Shown here: positions 17,682-27,329 of the stretch, in pieces | Numbering within the stretch: the first letter of the stretch is position 1 | Layout of the letters: every line of letters begins with the position of its first letter | Origin: Pseudomonadota bacterium | GTDB taxonomy: Bacteria > Desulfobacterota > Binatia > Binatales > Binataceae | Length of the DNA: 64,000 nucleotides | Assembly: GCA_021325355.1 (NCBI GenBank) | Contig: JAJPHI010000016.1 | Coordinates: forward strand, 39,733 to 103,732 | Direction of reading: 5' to 3' | Position numbers and translations under genes: made by a program | The notes under the pieces: model-generated | The model's database searches: none | Seen by the model: only the letters and a program-made list of their open reading frames with translations | What the model was told of the DNA's origin: nothing

Positions 17682-19769
17682 TTAATGCGGGGCGGCGGCT
17701 GCGGTCGCGGGGTTCGCGGCGCGGGCGGCGCCGCGCAGATGCTCGGACGACACGCGAATCGGCAGAATGACGAGGCTCAGGCCGCGCGCTTGCAACCGAT
17801 TCTGCACTTCAAGCGCGGTGTGGTTGTGCAGGAAGCGGCTGATATAGCCGTCGAGCTCATCGGTGAAGACCAGCTTGCCGGCGAAGAAGACGACGTGCGG
17901 AAACTCGCGCGCGACCTTGAGGCAGGCGCGTTCCAGCTCGAGCGGCACGTCGGGACCCAGCCCCGCGCAGATTTCGGAATGAAAGCCGAGATCGGCGGCA
18001 AAGCGCGAATATTCCTCTAGATCGTCGGCGACCCGCTGCTGCAGGACTTCAACCTCTTCCGGCCCCTTCATCTGGGCCGAGTCGACTTCGGCGACGGCGA
18101 TGAACACGACGTTGCGAAACTGGTTGCCGAAGAGCCGCTGCACGGTGGTCAAGGTCGCGAGGCCGAGACCGTTGAAGCCGCTGACGAGGATCCCGGCGGT
18201 CGGCGCTTCGGGATCGCGCTCCGGGGGCGTGCGTTCGGCCGCGGCGAAGATCTCGGGCAGGATATCGGCTTCGAGCTGCGCGATCGCCTGCCGCACGCGA
18301 TCGTAGTGGCGACGCACGGCAAAGCAGACCGCGATAAGTCCGCCGGTCATCGCGACCGTGACCCAGCCGCCGTCGTAAAATTTCAAGGTGACCGTCAGCA
18401 CGAGAATCAGGCCGGTGAAGCTGCACCCGACGCCGTTGATCGCGAGTTTGCGGCGCCAGCGCGGCTCGCGCTTGCGCTCACGCCACCAATGCACGCTCAT
18501 GCCCAACTGTGACAGTGTGAACGTGATGAACACGTTGATCGCGTAGAGCACCACCAGCAGGTCGACGCTGGCATGGGTGCCGAAAAGAATCAGGCCCGCC
18601 GCCACACCCATCGCGAGCACACCGTCCTGGGTCACCAGGCGCCCGCTAAGATTCGAAAATCGACGGGGCAGCCAGCGGTCGGTCGCCATCGTGGCCAGCA
18701 CCCGCGGTCCGTCGACGAAACCGGTCTGCGCCGCGACAAATAGAAGGGCGCCTTCGGTCAGCAGGGTAAACGTGACGATGGCCGGTCCGATCGCCAAGCC
18801 GTCGAGATGCCAGTGCGCCGCGAGATCATCGAAGAGGACCGCGTTGAGAGTCTCGCCCTTGACCGGACCGACGTCGAACAGCATGTAGCCGAAAAGAATC
18901 CCGCCGGCGACGAAGGCCAGCGAAATCGCCATGTAGATCATGGTGCGCTTGCCGGTCACGGTGCGCGGTTCCCGCAGGATCGGCAGTCCGTTGCTGACCG
19001 CCTCGATCCCGGTATAGGTGCCGCCGCCGAGGCTGTAGGCGCGCAGGAAAATGATCGCCAGCGCCGCCAGCCCGATACTGTGGACCGCGCTGTGCACCTG
19101 CCCGATCGCGTTGCGCGTGACCTGCGGCAGCTCGGGAGCGCGTTCCACAAGGGCAAAGGTGATCAGGAAGACATGAGTCACCACGAAGGCCATGAAAATC
19201 GGCAGCAGGGTGAGCACCGATTCCTTGACTCCGCGCAGATTCATCGCAATCAGGATGATGACGACGGCAAGGCAGGCCCAGAACTTCCACGGCAGCCAGT
19301 CGAGGGGCAGGAAGCTGAAAATCGCGTCCGCGCCGCTCGCGATCGAGATCGAGATGGTGAGGACGTAGTCGATGACCAGGGCGCATCCTGAGGTCAGTCC
19401 GGCGAAAGGCCCCAACAGTTTGGTGGCGACGAGATAACCGCCGCCGCCCGTCGGGAATTCGTCGATCGTCTGGGAATACGAGGCGGAAATAATGAAGACC
19501 GTCAAGGCGGTCAGCAGGGCGAGAAAAACCGCCAGATATTTATCGGGTCCGAGCGCGAGAAACGCCTCTTCCGGTCCATAGCAGGATGAACTGAGGCCGT
19601 CGGAGCCAAGACCGACCCAGGCCAGAAACGCGATTAGCGAGAGGCTGTGGAAGATCTGCGGATCACGGACGTCGCGCGCGGGGCCGACGATCAAACTGCT
19701 GATGGTGCGCCGGCGCACTTCCAGATCGGTGTCTTCGCTATGCGATTGGTCGGGTTTCGGATTAGCCAT
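17682..19769 (-). CDS. APC-superfamily permease, KimA-like potassium/amino acid transporter
   Basis: 695 residues. About 12 membrane helices occupy residues 35-500. Helix-1 sequence GLSSSCYGPEEAF, then TGGGGYLVA and TSGCALVIDYVLTISISIASG, resemble the KimA/YdaO group of APC proteins, which import potassium. Amino-acid permeases of the same fold are the alternative. A soluble C-terminal domain of about 190 residues follows. Its ATG directly abuts the folD stop codon (19769/19770), so the genes are cotranscribed, though no functional link is obvious. Confidence 0.8.
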   Translation of the reverse strand: MANPKPDQSHSEDTDLEVRRRTISSLIVGPARDVRDPQIFHSLSLIAFLAWVGLGSDGLSSSCYGPEEAFLALGPDKYLAVFLALLTALTVFIISASYSQTIDEFPTGGGGYLVATKLLGPFAGLTSGCALVIDYVLTISISIASGADAIFSFLPLDWLPWKFWACLAVVIILIAMNLRGVKESVLTLLPIFMAFVVTHVFLITFALVERAPELPQVTRNAIGQVHSAVHSIGLAALAIIFLRAYSLGGGTYTGIEAVSNGLPILREPRTVTGKRTMIYMAISLAFVAGGILFGYMLFDVGPVKGETLNAVLFDDLAAHWHLDGLAIGPAIVTFTLLTEGALLFVAAQTGFVDGPRVLATMATDRWLPRRFSNLSGRLVTQDGVLAMGVAAGLILFGTHASVDLLVVLYAINVFITFTLSQLGMSVHWWRERKREPRWRRKLAINGVGCSFTGLILVLTVTLKFYDGGWVTVAMTGGLIAVCFAVRRHYDRVRQAIAQLEADILPEIFAAAERTPPERDPEAPTAGILVSGFNGLGLATLTTVQRLFGNQFRNVVFIAVAEVDSAQMKGPEEVEVLQQRVADDLEEYSRFAADLGFHSEICAGLGPDVPLELERACLKVAREFPHVVFFAGKLVFTDELDGYISRFLHNHTALEVQNRLQARGLSLVILPIRVSSEHLRGAARAANPATAAAAPH

Positions 19770-20675
19770 TCAAACCGAATAGATTGCGCGTTCGAGGCCC
19801 AGTCGGTACCGGGCCGCATCGATTAGATTCTGCATCAGCGCCAGCACCGTCATCGGCCCGGTGCCGCCGGGATTCGGCGTAATCCATCCCGCTACCCGAC
19901 TGACCGCAGCAAAGTCCACATCGCCGCCGAACTGTCCGGAGGCGAGACGACGGAAGCCGACATCGACAACACATGCTCCCTTCTTGACCATATCGGCGGT
20001 GATAAGGAAAGGGCGATCGGGAGGCGCGACGCCGACGCACGACACCAGGATATCGGCCTGGCGGCAGAGCTCGGCGAGGTTGCGGGTATGGCGATGGCCC
20101 CAGGTGACCGTCGCGTTGCACAGGCGCCCGCCCAGAATCAACGCCATCGGCTTGCCCGCGACGTCGCCGCGTCCGAGCACCAGAGCATTGGCGCCGTCGG
20201 TCGGCACCTTGAAATAATTGAGCAGCGCGAGCACGCCGCGCGGCGTGCAAGGGATAAAACGCCCCCACTTGCCGCGATAGAAGCCGCCGATGCTGTTGAC
20301 GCCGACCGCATCGACGTCTTTCTCAGGAGCAATCGCGTCGAACAGCCGATGGACATCGACCGCGGGTGGCAGGGGTAGCTGCAGGAGGATGCCGGTTACG
20401 TTCGGATCGAGGTTAAAGCGCTCGATCACGCCCAGCAGTCGCGCGGTCGTCGCGTCGCTTGACGGCAGCGTGACGATCTCAACGGTGAAGCCCAACTCTT
20501 CGGCCATCCGCCGCTTGTTACGCACATACTGGATCGATGCGGGATCATCACCGGTAAGAATCGCACCGAGTTTCGGCGTGACGCCGTACTTATCGCCAAG
20601 CTCGCGCGCATAGCGGTGAAGCTCGGGCTTCAGATGTTGGACGAGCGCGCGGCCATCCATCACTATTGCCGGCAT
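19770..20675 (-). CDS. folD: Methylenetetrahydrofolate dehydrogenase / methenyl-THF cyclohydrolase
   Basis: Bifunctional cytoplasmic enzyme interconverting 5,10-methylene-THF and 10-formyl-THF. 301 residues, normal length. The N-terminal catalytic YVRNKRRMAEELG contains the conserved Tyr and Lys, followed by GILLQLPLPP. The NAD(P)-binding domain has VLGRGDVAGKP in place of the commoner GRSxxVGKP. The C-terminal TPNPGGTGPMT is diagnostic. It is divergent from gcvT (115 bp apart), so one-carbon supply genes face each other across one intergenic region. Confidence 0.95.
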   Translation of the reverse strand: MPAIVMDGRALVQHLKPELHRYARELGDKYGVTPKLGAILTGDDPASIQYVRNKRRMAEELGFTVEIVTLPSSDATTARLLGVIERFNLDPNVTGILLQLPLPPAVDVHRLFDAIAPEKDVDAVGVNSIGGFYRGKWGRFIPCTPRGVLALLNYFKVPTDGANALVLGRGDVAGKPMALILGGRLCNATVTWGHRHTRNLAELCRQADILVSCVGVAPPDRPFLITADMVKKGACVVDVGFRRLASGQFGGDVDFAAVSRVAGWITPNPGGTGPMTVLALMQNLIDAARYRLGLERAIYSV

Positions 20676-20790
20676 CGGGTTACGGCACGCCCCCGGGATT
20701 GGCTAAGTGATGCAAGGGAAGACACGATGGTGAGATGAGATTAGGCAGAGCGGGTTTCGTTGCGATTGCGACGCTCTGATAAAGTTAAAG

Positions 20791-21903
20791 GTGGTGGCGG
20801 AAGCGGTCAAGCGTACCCCTCTCTATGAGACTCATCGGCGCCTCGGCGCGCGGATGACCGAATTCGCGGGCTTTGCGATGCCGTTGCAGTATCGCGGCAT
20901 CCTCGAGGAGCATCGCGCGGTCAGGACGGCGGCGGGACTGTTCGATCTAAGCCATATGGGCGAGTTCATGGTGCAGGGGCCGGGCGCCTTATCATTGCTT
21001 GAAGCGACGCTGACCAATTCGGCTGCGCGCCTCGCCGAAGGTCAGGCGCAATATACGATCATGTGCGCCGACGATGGCGGTACGATCGACGATCTGATCG
21101 TCTGTCGGCTCGGCGCCGACCAATACATGCTCTGCGTCAACGCTGCTAACATCGCCGCCGACTGGGAGGCGCTGGCCGCGGCTCCCCATCCAGAGGTCAT
21201 TTTGCAGGACATAAGCGACGGAACGGCCCTGGTGGCAGTGCAAGGGCCGCATGCGGTCCGCATACTGGCGCCGATGGCGGCGTCTGTCGAGCGGATGCGA
21301 CGGTTTCATGTCATCCGCGCGAAGCTGGCGGGGAGTATCGAGAGCACGATCGCGCGGACGGGTTACACCGGCGAAGACGGCTTCGAGATCTTTGTCGCGG
21401 CGCGCGACGCGGCAAAAATCTTCGAGCTTCTTCTCGAAGCCGGCGCCGACTGCGGACTGCAGCCGTGCGGATTGGGTTCGCGCGATACGCTCCGGCTCGA
21501 GGCGGCGCTGCCTCTGTACGGCCACGAGCTCGATCGTGCGACCTCGCCGCTCGAAGCGGGGCTCGGGGCCTTCGTGAAGTTCGGACATGGTTTCCGTGGC
21601 GAGGCAGCTCTCGCCGTGCAACGCGATCGTGGCGTGCGCAAAAGTCTCGTCGGCATCCGGACCGACGATGGCAAGGCGATCGCTCGGCAGGGCTATCCGT
21701 TGTGGTCCGGCAACCGACCGATCGGCGCGGTAACTAGCGGTACGTATGCCCCGACCTTCGCTCGTCCCCTGGCGCTCGGCTACGTCGAGGCTGCCGCCGG
21801 ATTTGCGCCCGGGAGTGCGCTGGAGGTTGAAATTCGCGGTCGCCGGGTGAGCGCGACCGTGGTTGCCCTGCCGTTCTATCGCCGGGCGGGCAGCAGGAAC
21901 TGA
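20791..21903 (+). CDS. gcvT: Glycine cleavage system T protein (aminomethyltransferase)
   Basis: Transfers the methylene group from aminomethyl-lipoyl H protein to THF, releasing ammonia. 370 residues from the GTG at 20791; a second GTG follows directly and could also be used. Conserved signatures are TPLYETHRRLGARM, FDLSHMGEF, ARTGYTGEDGFEIF and SRDTLRLEAALPLYGHEL. gcvPA follows after two bases. The usual gcvH between gcvT and gcvPA is absent here. I looked for a glycine riboswitch in the 115-bp leader and did not see one. Confidence 0.94.
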   Translation: MVAEAVKRTPLYETHRRLGARMTEFAGFAMPLQYRGILEEHRAVRTAAGLFDLSHMGEFMVQGPGALSLLEATLTNSAARLAEGQAQYTIMCADDGGTIDDLIVCRLGADQYMLCVNAANIAADWEALAAAPHPEVILQDISDGTALVAVQGPHAVRILAPMAASVERMRRFHVIRAKLAGSIESTIARTGYTGEDGFEIFVAARDAAKIFELLLEAGADCGLQPCGLGSRDTLRLEAALPLYGHELDRATSPLEAGLGAFVKFGHGFRGEAALAVQRDRGVRKSLVGIRTDDGKAIARQGYPLWSGNRPIGAVTSGTYAPTFARPLALGYVEAAAGFAPGSALEVEIRGRRVSATVVALPFYRRAGSRN

Positions 21904-21905
21904 CG

Positions 21906-23249
21906 ATGAGATTCATCCCGCATACGGCGGCCGATATTGCCCAGATGCTCGCGGCGCTGGACGTTGAGCGGCTCGACGATCTGGTCGCGCACGTGCCGGC
22001 GGCACTGCGCGCACAGGCAGCGATCCGATTGGATCGCGGTCTTGGTGAGCGCGAAGTGAGCGCGGCGATGCGCGCGCTGGCGCAGCGCAATGCGCCGGCC
22101 ACCGAACTGATCAGTTTTCTCGGCGGCGGCTGCTATCGTCATTATATTCCGGCGGCGGTGCGCGCCATCACTGCGCGGGCCGAATTCGCCACCAGTTACA
22201 CGCCCTATCAGCCGGAGGCGAGCCAGGGCACGACGCAGGCGATTTTTGAATTTCAGACCCTGATCACGCAGTTGACCGGCCTCGAAGTGGCGAACGCCAG
22301 CATGTATGACGGCGCTTCGGCGGCGGCAGAGGCGGTTCTGATGGCGCGGCGGATCCTTCCCAAACGTCATCGCGTGGTCGTCTCGCGGGCCCTATGGCCC
22401 GATTATCGCGCAACCATCGCGACGTATCTTTCGGCGCAACAGGATCTGGAAATCGTCGAGTTGCCGCTTGACCTCGCAACCGGCAGCACCAGTTGCGAGG
22501 CTCTGGGCAAGCTCGCTGACCAGCATCTGCTGTGCGCGGTCGTGGGCTATCCGAACGCTTTCGGCGTAATCGAGTCGCTCGGCCACATGACCCAGGTGGC
22601 TCATGAGGCGGGCGCGCTTCTGATCGCCGTTACGGCCGAGCCGCTGGCTTTCGGTCTGCTGAAGTCGCCAGGCGAGTTGGGCGCGGATATCGCCGTGGGC
22701 GAGGGGCAGAGTTTCGGCATCGCGCCGCAATTCGGCGGGCCCGGAGTCGGCTTCATGGCGGCGCGGATGGCTCATGTGCGCTCGATGCCGGGTCGGCTGG
22801 TCGGCGAGACCCGCGACCGGCAGGGGCGGCGCGCCTTCTGTCTGACGCTAGCCGCGCGCGAGCAGCATATTCGGCGCGAGCGGGCAACGTCGAACATCTG
22901 CACCAATCACTCGCTGAACGCCCTCGCCGCCACCGTTTATCTCGCGCTGATGGGACGTAGCGGGCTGCGCCGGATGGCGGCGCGTAACGTCGACCTGGCT
23001 CATCAGGCGGCGGCCAAGCTCGCCGCGGTCGGGATCTCTCCGCGCTTCAGCGGAGCTTTTTTCAACGAGTTCGTGGCGCGCGTGCCCGATCCGCATCGCG
23101 CCCTTGAACGCGCGATCGCGCGCGGCGTGCTGGCCGGTCTCACGCTCGAGCGCGACTATCCGGAGCTGGCGGACGGACTGCTCATCGCGGTTACCGAAGT
23201 CAATGAACCGCAATCCCTGGATCTTCTGGCCGAGGCGCTGCGTGCGTAG
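21906..23249 (+). CDS. gcvPA: Glycine dehydrogenase (decarboxylating) subunit 1
   Basis: 447 residues, the N-terminal half of the split P protein. It pairs with subunit 2 to decarboxylate glycine and load the aminomethyl group on H protein. Typical features are FLGGGCYRHYIPAAV, TSYTPYQPEASQGT and DGASAAAEA. GCAGGAACTG just upstream of the ATG provides a ribosome site. It is placed between gcvT and gcvPB with 2-base and 0-base gaps, a tight operon. Confidence 0.95.
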   Translation: MRFIPHTAADIAQMLAALDVERLDDLVAHVPAALRAQAAIRLDRGLGEREVSAAMRALAQRNAPATELISFLGGGCYRHYIPAAVRAITARAEFATSYTPYQPEASQGTTQAIFEFQTLITQLTGLEVANASMYDGASAAAEAVLMARRILPKRHRVVVSRALWPDYRATIATYLSAQQDLEIVELPLDLATGSTSCEALGKLADQHLLCAVVGYPNAFGVIESLGHMTQVAHEAGALLIAVTAEPLAFGLLKSPGELGADIAVGEGQSFGIAPQFGGPGVGFMAARMAHVRSMPGRLVGETRDRQGRRAFCLTLAAREQHIRRERATSNICTNHSLNALAATVYLALMGRSGLRRMAARNVDLAHQAAAKLAAVGISPRFSGAFFNEFVARVPDPHRALERAIARGVLAGLTLERDYPELADGLLIAVTEVNEPQSLDLLAEALRA

Positions 23250-24746
23250 ATGGGCTCAATGGACATGCTCAGTGATCGTGTACCGCTGATCTTCGAGGAG
23301 AGTCGGCCGGGCCGAACCGGCGCTGAAGTTGATCAGGGCGAACCGAGCGAGACCCGCGCGCTCGAGTTGCTGGGCGCCGAGCTCTGCCGCGACACGATCG
23401 CGGGTTTCCCGGAGCTTAGCGAGCCGCAGGTCCTGCGGCATTATCTGCGCCTCTCGCGCCTCAATTACGCGCAGGCGCTGAATTTCTATCCGCTCGGCTC
23501 CTGCACGATGAAGTATAACCCGGTGGTCAATGACGAGATCGCCAACCTGCCGGGCTTCGCCGAGCTCCATCCGGCCGTTCCGCCCGCGATGGCGCAGGGA
23601 GCGCTGGAACTGATGGCGCGGCTTGAAGGCGCGCTGGCCGAAATTACCGGAATGGATGCAGTTTCGCTTCATCCGGCGGCGGGAGCGCAGGGCGAATTGA
23701 CCGGGCTGCTGATCGTCCGCGCCTGGGATCGCCGTCGCGGCGGCAAGCGGCGCAAGGTAATCATCCCTGATACCGCGCACGGCACGAATCCGGCGAGCTG
23801 CACGCTGGCCGGGTTCGAAGTGGTGGTGGCGCGCACCGGCGCGCATGGTTATCTCGAAGCGGCCGAGATCCGCCGTCTGCTCGATGATCAGACCGCGGCG
23901 CTGATGGTTACGAATCCCAACACGCTGGGCATTTTTGAAGCCGAAATCAGCGCGATCGCGGAGGCGCTGCATCAGGCGGGCGCGCTGCTTTATTTGGACG
24001 GCGCGAACCTCAACGCTTTGCTGGGCGTCGCCAAGCCGGGAGCGATGGGCGCCGACATCGTCCATGTCAATCTGCACAAGACCTTTTCGACCCCGCATGG
24101 CGGCGGCGGACCGGGCGCCGGACCCGTCGCCGTAACCCGGGAGCTGGAACGTTTCCTGCCGCTGCCGCGGCTGGTCCGTCGCGCCGACGGTTTGTGGGAT
24201 TTCGATCGTGAGCGGCCGGATTCAATCGGCAGGCTGCGCGCCTACCACGGCAACTTCGGGATGCTCGTGCGGGCGTACGCGTATATCCTCGCGCTCGGCG
24301 GTGAAGGTCTGGAACAAATCGGCCGTCTCGCGATTCTCAACGCGAACTATGTCCGCCACGGCCTGGAAAAGAATTTTCCGGTAGCGAAGCGAGCGCCTTC
24401 AACGCACGAATGCGTGCTGACGCATGATCTCGAAGAGCGCGCGGGCGTCAGCACCCTCGACCTCGCCAAACGTCTCCTCGACTACGGCTTCCATCCCCCG
24501 ACGATCTATTTTCCATTGGTAGTGCCGGGAGCGCTGATGATCGAGCCGACGGAGACCGAAGCGCGCGAAACGCTCGATGTCTTTATCGCGGCGATGAACC
24601 AAATCTACCGGGAGGCGCTCGAGCAGCCGGAGATGGTCAAGCAGGCGCCGCATACGACGCCGGTGGCGCGGGTTGACGAGGTAACGGCTGCGCGCAGACC
24701 GATCCTGCGGTGGACGCCGTCGCCGGATTCAACGACGAAGGAATAA
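23250..24746 (+). CDS. gcvPB: Glycine dehydrogenase (decarboxylating) subunit 2
   Basis: 498 residues, the PLP-binding half of the split P protein. The cofactor Lys is in VNLHKTFSTPHGGGGPG. YPLGSCTMKYNP and AGAQGELTGLL are also diagnostic. The first ATG directly follows the gcvPA stop; in-frame ATGs at 23259 and 23265 are alternatives, the latter giving MLSDRVPLIFE, close to the usual start. The last 30 or so residues are a family-atypical tail. Confidence 0.95.
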   Translation: MGSMDMLSDRVPLIFEESRPGRTGAEVDQGEPSETRALELLGAELCRDTIAGFPELSEPQVLRHYLRLSRLNYAQALNFYPLGSCTMKYNPVVNDEIANLPGFAELHPAVPPAMAQGALELMARLEGALAEITGMDAVSLHPAAGAQGELTGLLIVRAWDRRRGGKRRKVIIPDTAHGTNPASCTLAGFEVVVARTGAHGYLEAAEIRRLLDDQTAALMVTNPNTLGIFEAEISAIAEALHQAGALLYLDGANLNALLGVAKPGAMGADIVHVNLHKTFSTPHGGGGPGAGPVAVTRELERFLPLPRLVRRADGLWDFDRERPDSIGRLRAYHGNFGMLVRAYAYILALGGEGLEQIGRLAILNANYVRHGLEKNFPVAKRAPSTHECVLTHDLEERAGVSTLDLAKRLLDYGFHPPTIYFPLVVPGALMIEPTETEARETLDVFIAAMNQIYREALEQPEMVKQAPHTTPVARVDEVTAARRPILRWTPSPDSTTKE

Positions 24747-24779
24747 GGCTCGTCGGAAACGATCGCGCTGCGGGGGCGA

Positions 24780-24805
24780 GGAGCGATGCGCTCGGGCATC
24801 GCTCC
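24780..24805 (+). terminator. Strong hairpin downstream of gcvPB without T-tract
   Basis: GGAGCGATGC (24780-24789) pairs perfectly with GCATCGCTCC (24796-24805) around a six-base loop, 34 bases after the gcvPB stop. No T-run follows. The position suggests transcript end formation or 3'-end protection. Confidence 0.5.
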
Positions 24806-24957
24806 GGCCCTCGGGTGCTGCGATGGGCAAGCCGACGAACCCTTGCGCCCCACATATCCAGTTTATCGCTTGACTGGCAAGCCACAGTGAAATTAGGACA
24901 CTACCGTAGTCCGACTGGTTGACCGAATGCCATTAACGGGACGTGCCAGGAGCATTT

Positions 24958-25470
24958 ATGAAAGACGTGTCTTCAGCTCACGGTCGGAATGCGATTGCGG
25001 TGATCTGCTTAATCGGTGCAAGTGCGCTCGCGCTGCTGCTCGTCGCGGCGCCGGCGAGCGCCAAAAGCTATTGCATCACTGGTTGGCCCAACCCGGCCTG
25101 GGACGATATTGGCGTCGGTTTCACGGTTCCCGCTAAGGGCAAGTGCAAGTCCTTCACGGGATTTAATCCTGCCAACGCAATCAACATGCCGCTCTCCGGA
25201 GTCGGCTGTACATCGAGCGACGGCACCAACCTGAGCCTGACACTGACGGTCAGCGCCCCGGGGTCCTTCGTCGAAATCGACGACGTCAGCCTGTCGTTGC
25301 CTTCCGGGACCGGCTCGGGCGGATGCGAAATTCTCGAAAGCAGCAGTGAGACCTCGTGCACTCCGCTAACTACCCTGGTCGGCGCCAAGTGCAAACCGCC
25401 GACCATCAGCGCCGTCGGTATCGGCCCGGTACCCACAATTATGGATGGTGACGGCCAAACCGTCAGGTGA
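24958..25470 (+). CDS. Secreted cysteine-containing protein of unknown function
   Basis: 170 residues from the ATG at 24958, preceded by CCAGGAG. The signal peptide has hydrophobic core AVICLIGASALALLLVA with cleavage-like PASA. The mature part has about eight cysteines, a beta-rich Ser/Gly/Thr composition, and motifs such as SYCITGWPNPAWDDIG. I recognise no family. It stands alone between gcvPB and the VOC gene. Function is unknown; an extracellular or surface beta protein stabilised by disulfides is the best description. Confidence 0.7.
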   Translation: MKDVSSAHGRNAIAVICLIGASALALLLVAAPASAKSYCITGWPNPAWDDIGVGFTVPAKGKCKSFTGFNPANAINMPLSGVGCTSSDGTNLSLTLTVSAPGSFVEIDDVSLSLPSGTGSGGCEILESSSETSCTPLTTLVGAKCKPPTISAVGIGPVPTIMDGDGQTVR

Positions 25471-25537
25471 GCTTTCCTTTTGCAGATGCGGCGAGGATGC
25501 TAAGAAACGGATGGCAACGATCGCCGCGGAGGCACTT

Positions 25538-26104
25538 ATGAAACGCAAGGGCAGCATGGGGGTCCATCACCTGGGATTGGCGACCCTCGATATCGACCGT
25601 ACGATCGATTTCTACACCACCAAGCTCGACTGGAAGGTCGCGTGGTGTGACGTTCTTGAACCGCCGGAGGGCGGCAAGATCAAGCACGTTTTCATGGATA
25701 CCGGCGACGGCACGCTGGTCGCCTTCATGTGTCCGGAGAAGGTGCCGAACATCCCCCAGGAATTCAAGACGGATATCAACAGCGCGCAGCATCTGCCGCC
25801 CGCCTTTTATCATTTCGCGTTTGACTGCGATTCCGTCGAAGACCTCGAGAAAAAGCGCGCTGACCTGCTCGCCAGAGGCGTCGATGTTACCCCCGTCGTC
25901 GATCACGAATGGTGCCGTTCGATCTATTTCAATGACCCGAACGGTCTCTTGCTCGAGTACTGCACTTCGGTCCGCGAGTTCGTCGAAGACGACAAGATCA
26001 TGAAGCATCGCGTGCAGCCCGGTCCGATGGTCAAGGACCCGAAGGATCGCGCCAAGGTGTTCGAGAAGCTGTTGGGCATCCCGGCCGATCGTCAGCCGGC
26101 GTAA
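25538..26104 (+). CDS. VOC (glyoxalase/extradiol dioxygenase fold) family protein
   Basis: 188 residues from the ATG at 25538 (GCGGAGG ribosome site). One VOC domain has VHHLGLATLDIDRTIDFYTT at its start, a central YHFAF and a closing NDPNGLLLEYC, placing His and Glu metal ligands at the expected positions. VOC enzymes include dioxygenases, isomerases and lyases, and the reaction here is not identifiable. The frame is open to 25445, but the upstream part overlaps the previous gene and lacks domain similarity. Confidence 0.8.
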   Translation: MKRKGSMGVHHLGLATLDIDRTIDFYTTKLDWKVAWCDVLEPPEGGKIKHVFMDTGDGTLVAFMCPEKVPNIPQEFKTDINSAQHLPPAFYHFAFDCDSVEDLEKKRADLLARGVDVTPVVDHEWCRSIYFNDPNGLLLEYCTSVREFVEDDKIMKHRVQPGPMVKDPKDRAKVFEKLLGIPADRQPA

Positions 26105-26189
26105 GCGAGGCGGGCTGGCAGCGAAGACCTCGCGCCGCGCTCTGCGGCAAAACGAGGCGGGAAGCGATCAGGGATCAAGAGAGTAACCG

Positions 26190-26864
26190 ATGGCGGAAGA
26201 AAATCTTTTTGAAGTGATGTATTCGGCGGGGTCGATTCGACGTTTCAAACCGGACCCGGTACCCGACGAAATCATCACAAAGATCCTCGATGCGGCGATT
26301 CGCGCACCCTCCGGCAGCAACGCCCAATCGTGGCTGTTCATCGTCGTCAAGGATGCCGAGAAGCGCCGTCAACTGGGCGCGATCTACAAGCGCGGCGCCG
26401 ATATCCTGATGAAGCTCTATGCCGGGGCGCCGCGTCCCGCGCACATGGAGGAGGCGAAGTACGACCGCTGGTTCAAGTCGGTGCTCCATCTTTTCGAGCA
26501 CATGGGCGAAGTGCCGGTGCTGCTGGTGCCATGCCTCAAGGCCTCGATGTGGACGTCCTCGAAACTGCCGGAGGATATCCGGGCCAAGATGGCGGGTTCG
26601 GTCCGTATCGCCGGTTCGAGCATCTACCCCGCGGTTCAGAACATTATCCTGGCCTGCCGCGCGTTCGGTCTGGGCACGACGCTCACGACCGTGCACTGTT
26701 TCTTCGAGGACGAGGTGCACAAGGTCCTCGATCTTCCCGACGATGTCCAGACCTATGCACTGATGCCAATCGGCTACCCGCAGGGCCATCATTTCAAGGT
26801 GAAGCGCAAACCGCTCAGCGAGGTGGTCTGTCTCGACAGCTATGGCAACCCCTGGAAGGGATGA
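26190..26864 (+). CDS. Nitroreductase family protein
   Basis: 224 residues with the FMN-binding nitroreductase fold: N-terminal SIRRFKPDPVPDEII, RAPSGSNAQSW (FMN contact) and C-terminal ALMPIGYPQGHHFKVKRKPL. Family members reduce nitro compounds, quinones or enones with NAD(P)H. Downstream by 30 bp is a small helical protein gene in the same direction. Substrate unknown. Confidence 0.85.
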   Translation: MAEENLFEVMYSAGSIRRFKPDPVPDEIITKILDAAIRAPSGSNAQSWLFIVVKDAEKRRQLGAIYKRGADILMKLYAGAPRPAHMEEAKYDRWFKSVLHLFEHMGEVPVLLVPCLKASMWTSSKLPEDIRAKMAGSVRIAGSSIYPAVQNIILACRAFGLGTTLTTVHCFFEDEVHKVLDLPDDVQTYALMPIGYPQGHHFKVKRKPLSEVVCLDSYGNPWKG

Positions 26865-26894
26865 CTTAAAGCTAATCGATCAGGGGCTGAGAAA

Positions 26895-27311
26895 ATGGAC
26901 ACGCAACTCGAATCATTTCTCAACACGCTGGGCGAGGCCGAACGGGCCGGCGGGCGCGTCCTGCACGAGCTGACCGCGCTGCCGCAATCGCTCGAACTGC
27001 GCGAGATGCTGAAGAAGGTCGGGCACGACGAGGGCTACTACGCGGGCGAACTGGCGGCGCATGTGCGGCGGCTGGGCGGAACGCCGTCCAACAAAACGGG
27101 CGACTTCGTCGAGAAGGTGAGCGCGGTGCCGGACCTCAAGGGCAAGCTCGAACTGCTCAACCGTGGGCAGCGCTGGGTGATCCGCAAGATCAACGAGCAA
27201 TTACCCGCCGTCGCCGATGAGACACTGCACGCGTTCCTCAAGGTGATGGCCGACGGCCACGAGGTCAATATCGGCGCCCTCGATAAGGCGCTCGCCGAGG
27301 GCAAGCTGTAG
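26895..27311 (+). CDS. Small helical protein, DUF6306/ferritin-like
   Basis: 138 residues, almost entirely amphipathic helix (LNTLGEAERAGGRVLHEL, then MLKKVGHDEGYYAGELAAHVRRLGG). Spaced Glu/His residues (E15, H23, D/E near 45-52, H near 56) resemble a ferritin-like four-helix bundle, and the pattern recalls DUF6306 proteins. Metal binding is inference. The preceding CAGGGGCTGAGAAA is the ribosome site. It is probably cotranscribed with the nitroreductase. Confidence 0.65.
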   Translation: MDTQLESFLNTLGEAERAGGRVLHELTALPQSLELREMLKKVGHDEGYYAGELAAHVRRLGGTPSNKTGDFVEKVSAVPDLKGKLELLNRGQRWVIRKINEQLPAVADETLHAFLKVMADGHEVNIGALDKALAEGKL

Positions 27312-27329
27312 CTTCGGCGAGACCGTTCG

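Noticed and set aside
20676..20790. Possible glycine riboswitch upstream of gcvT
   Set aside because: The leader is only 115 bp and I do not see the conserved paired-aptamer core sequence.
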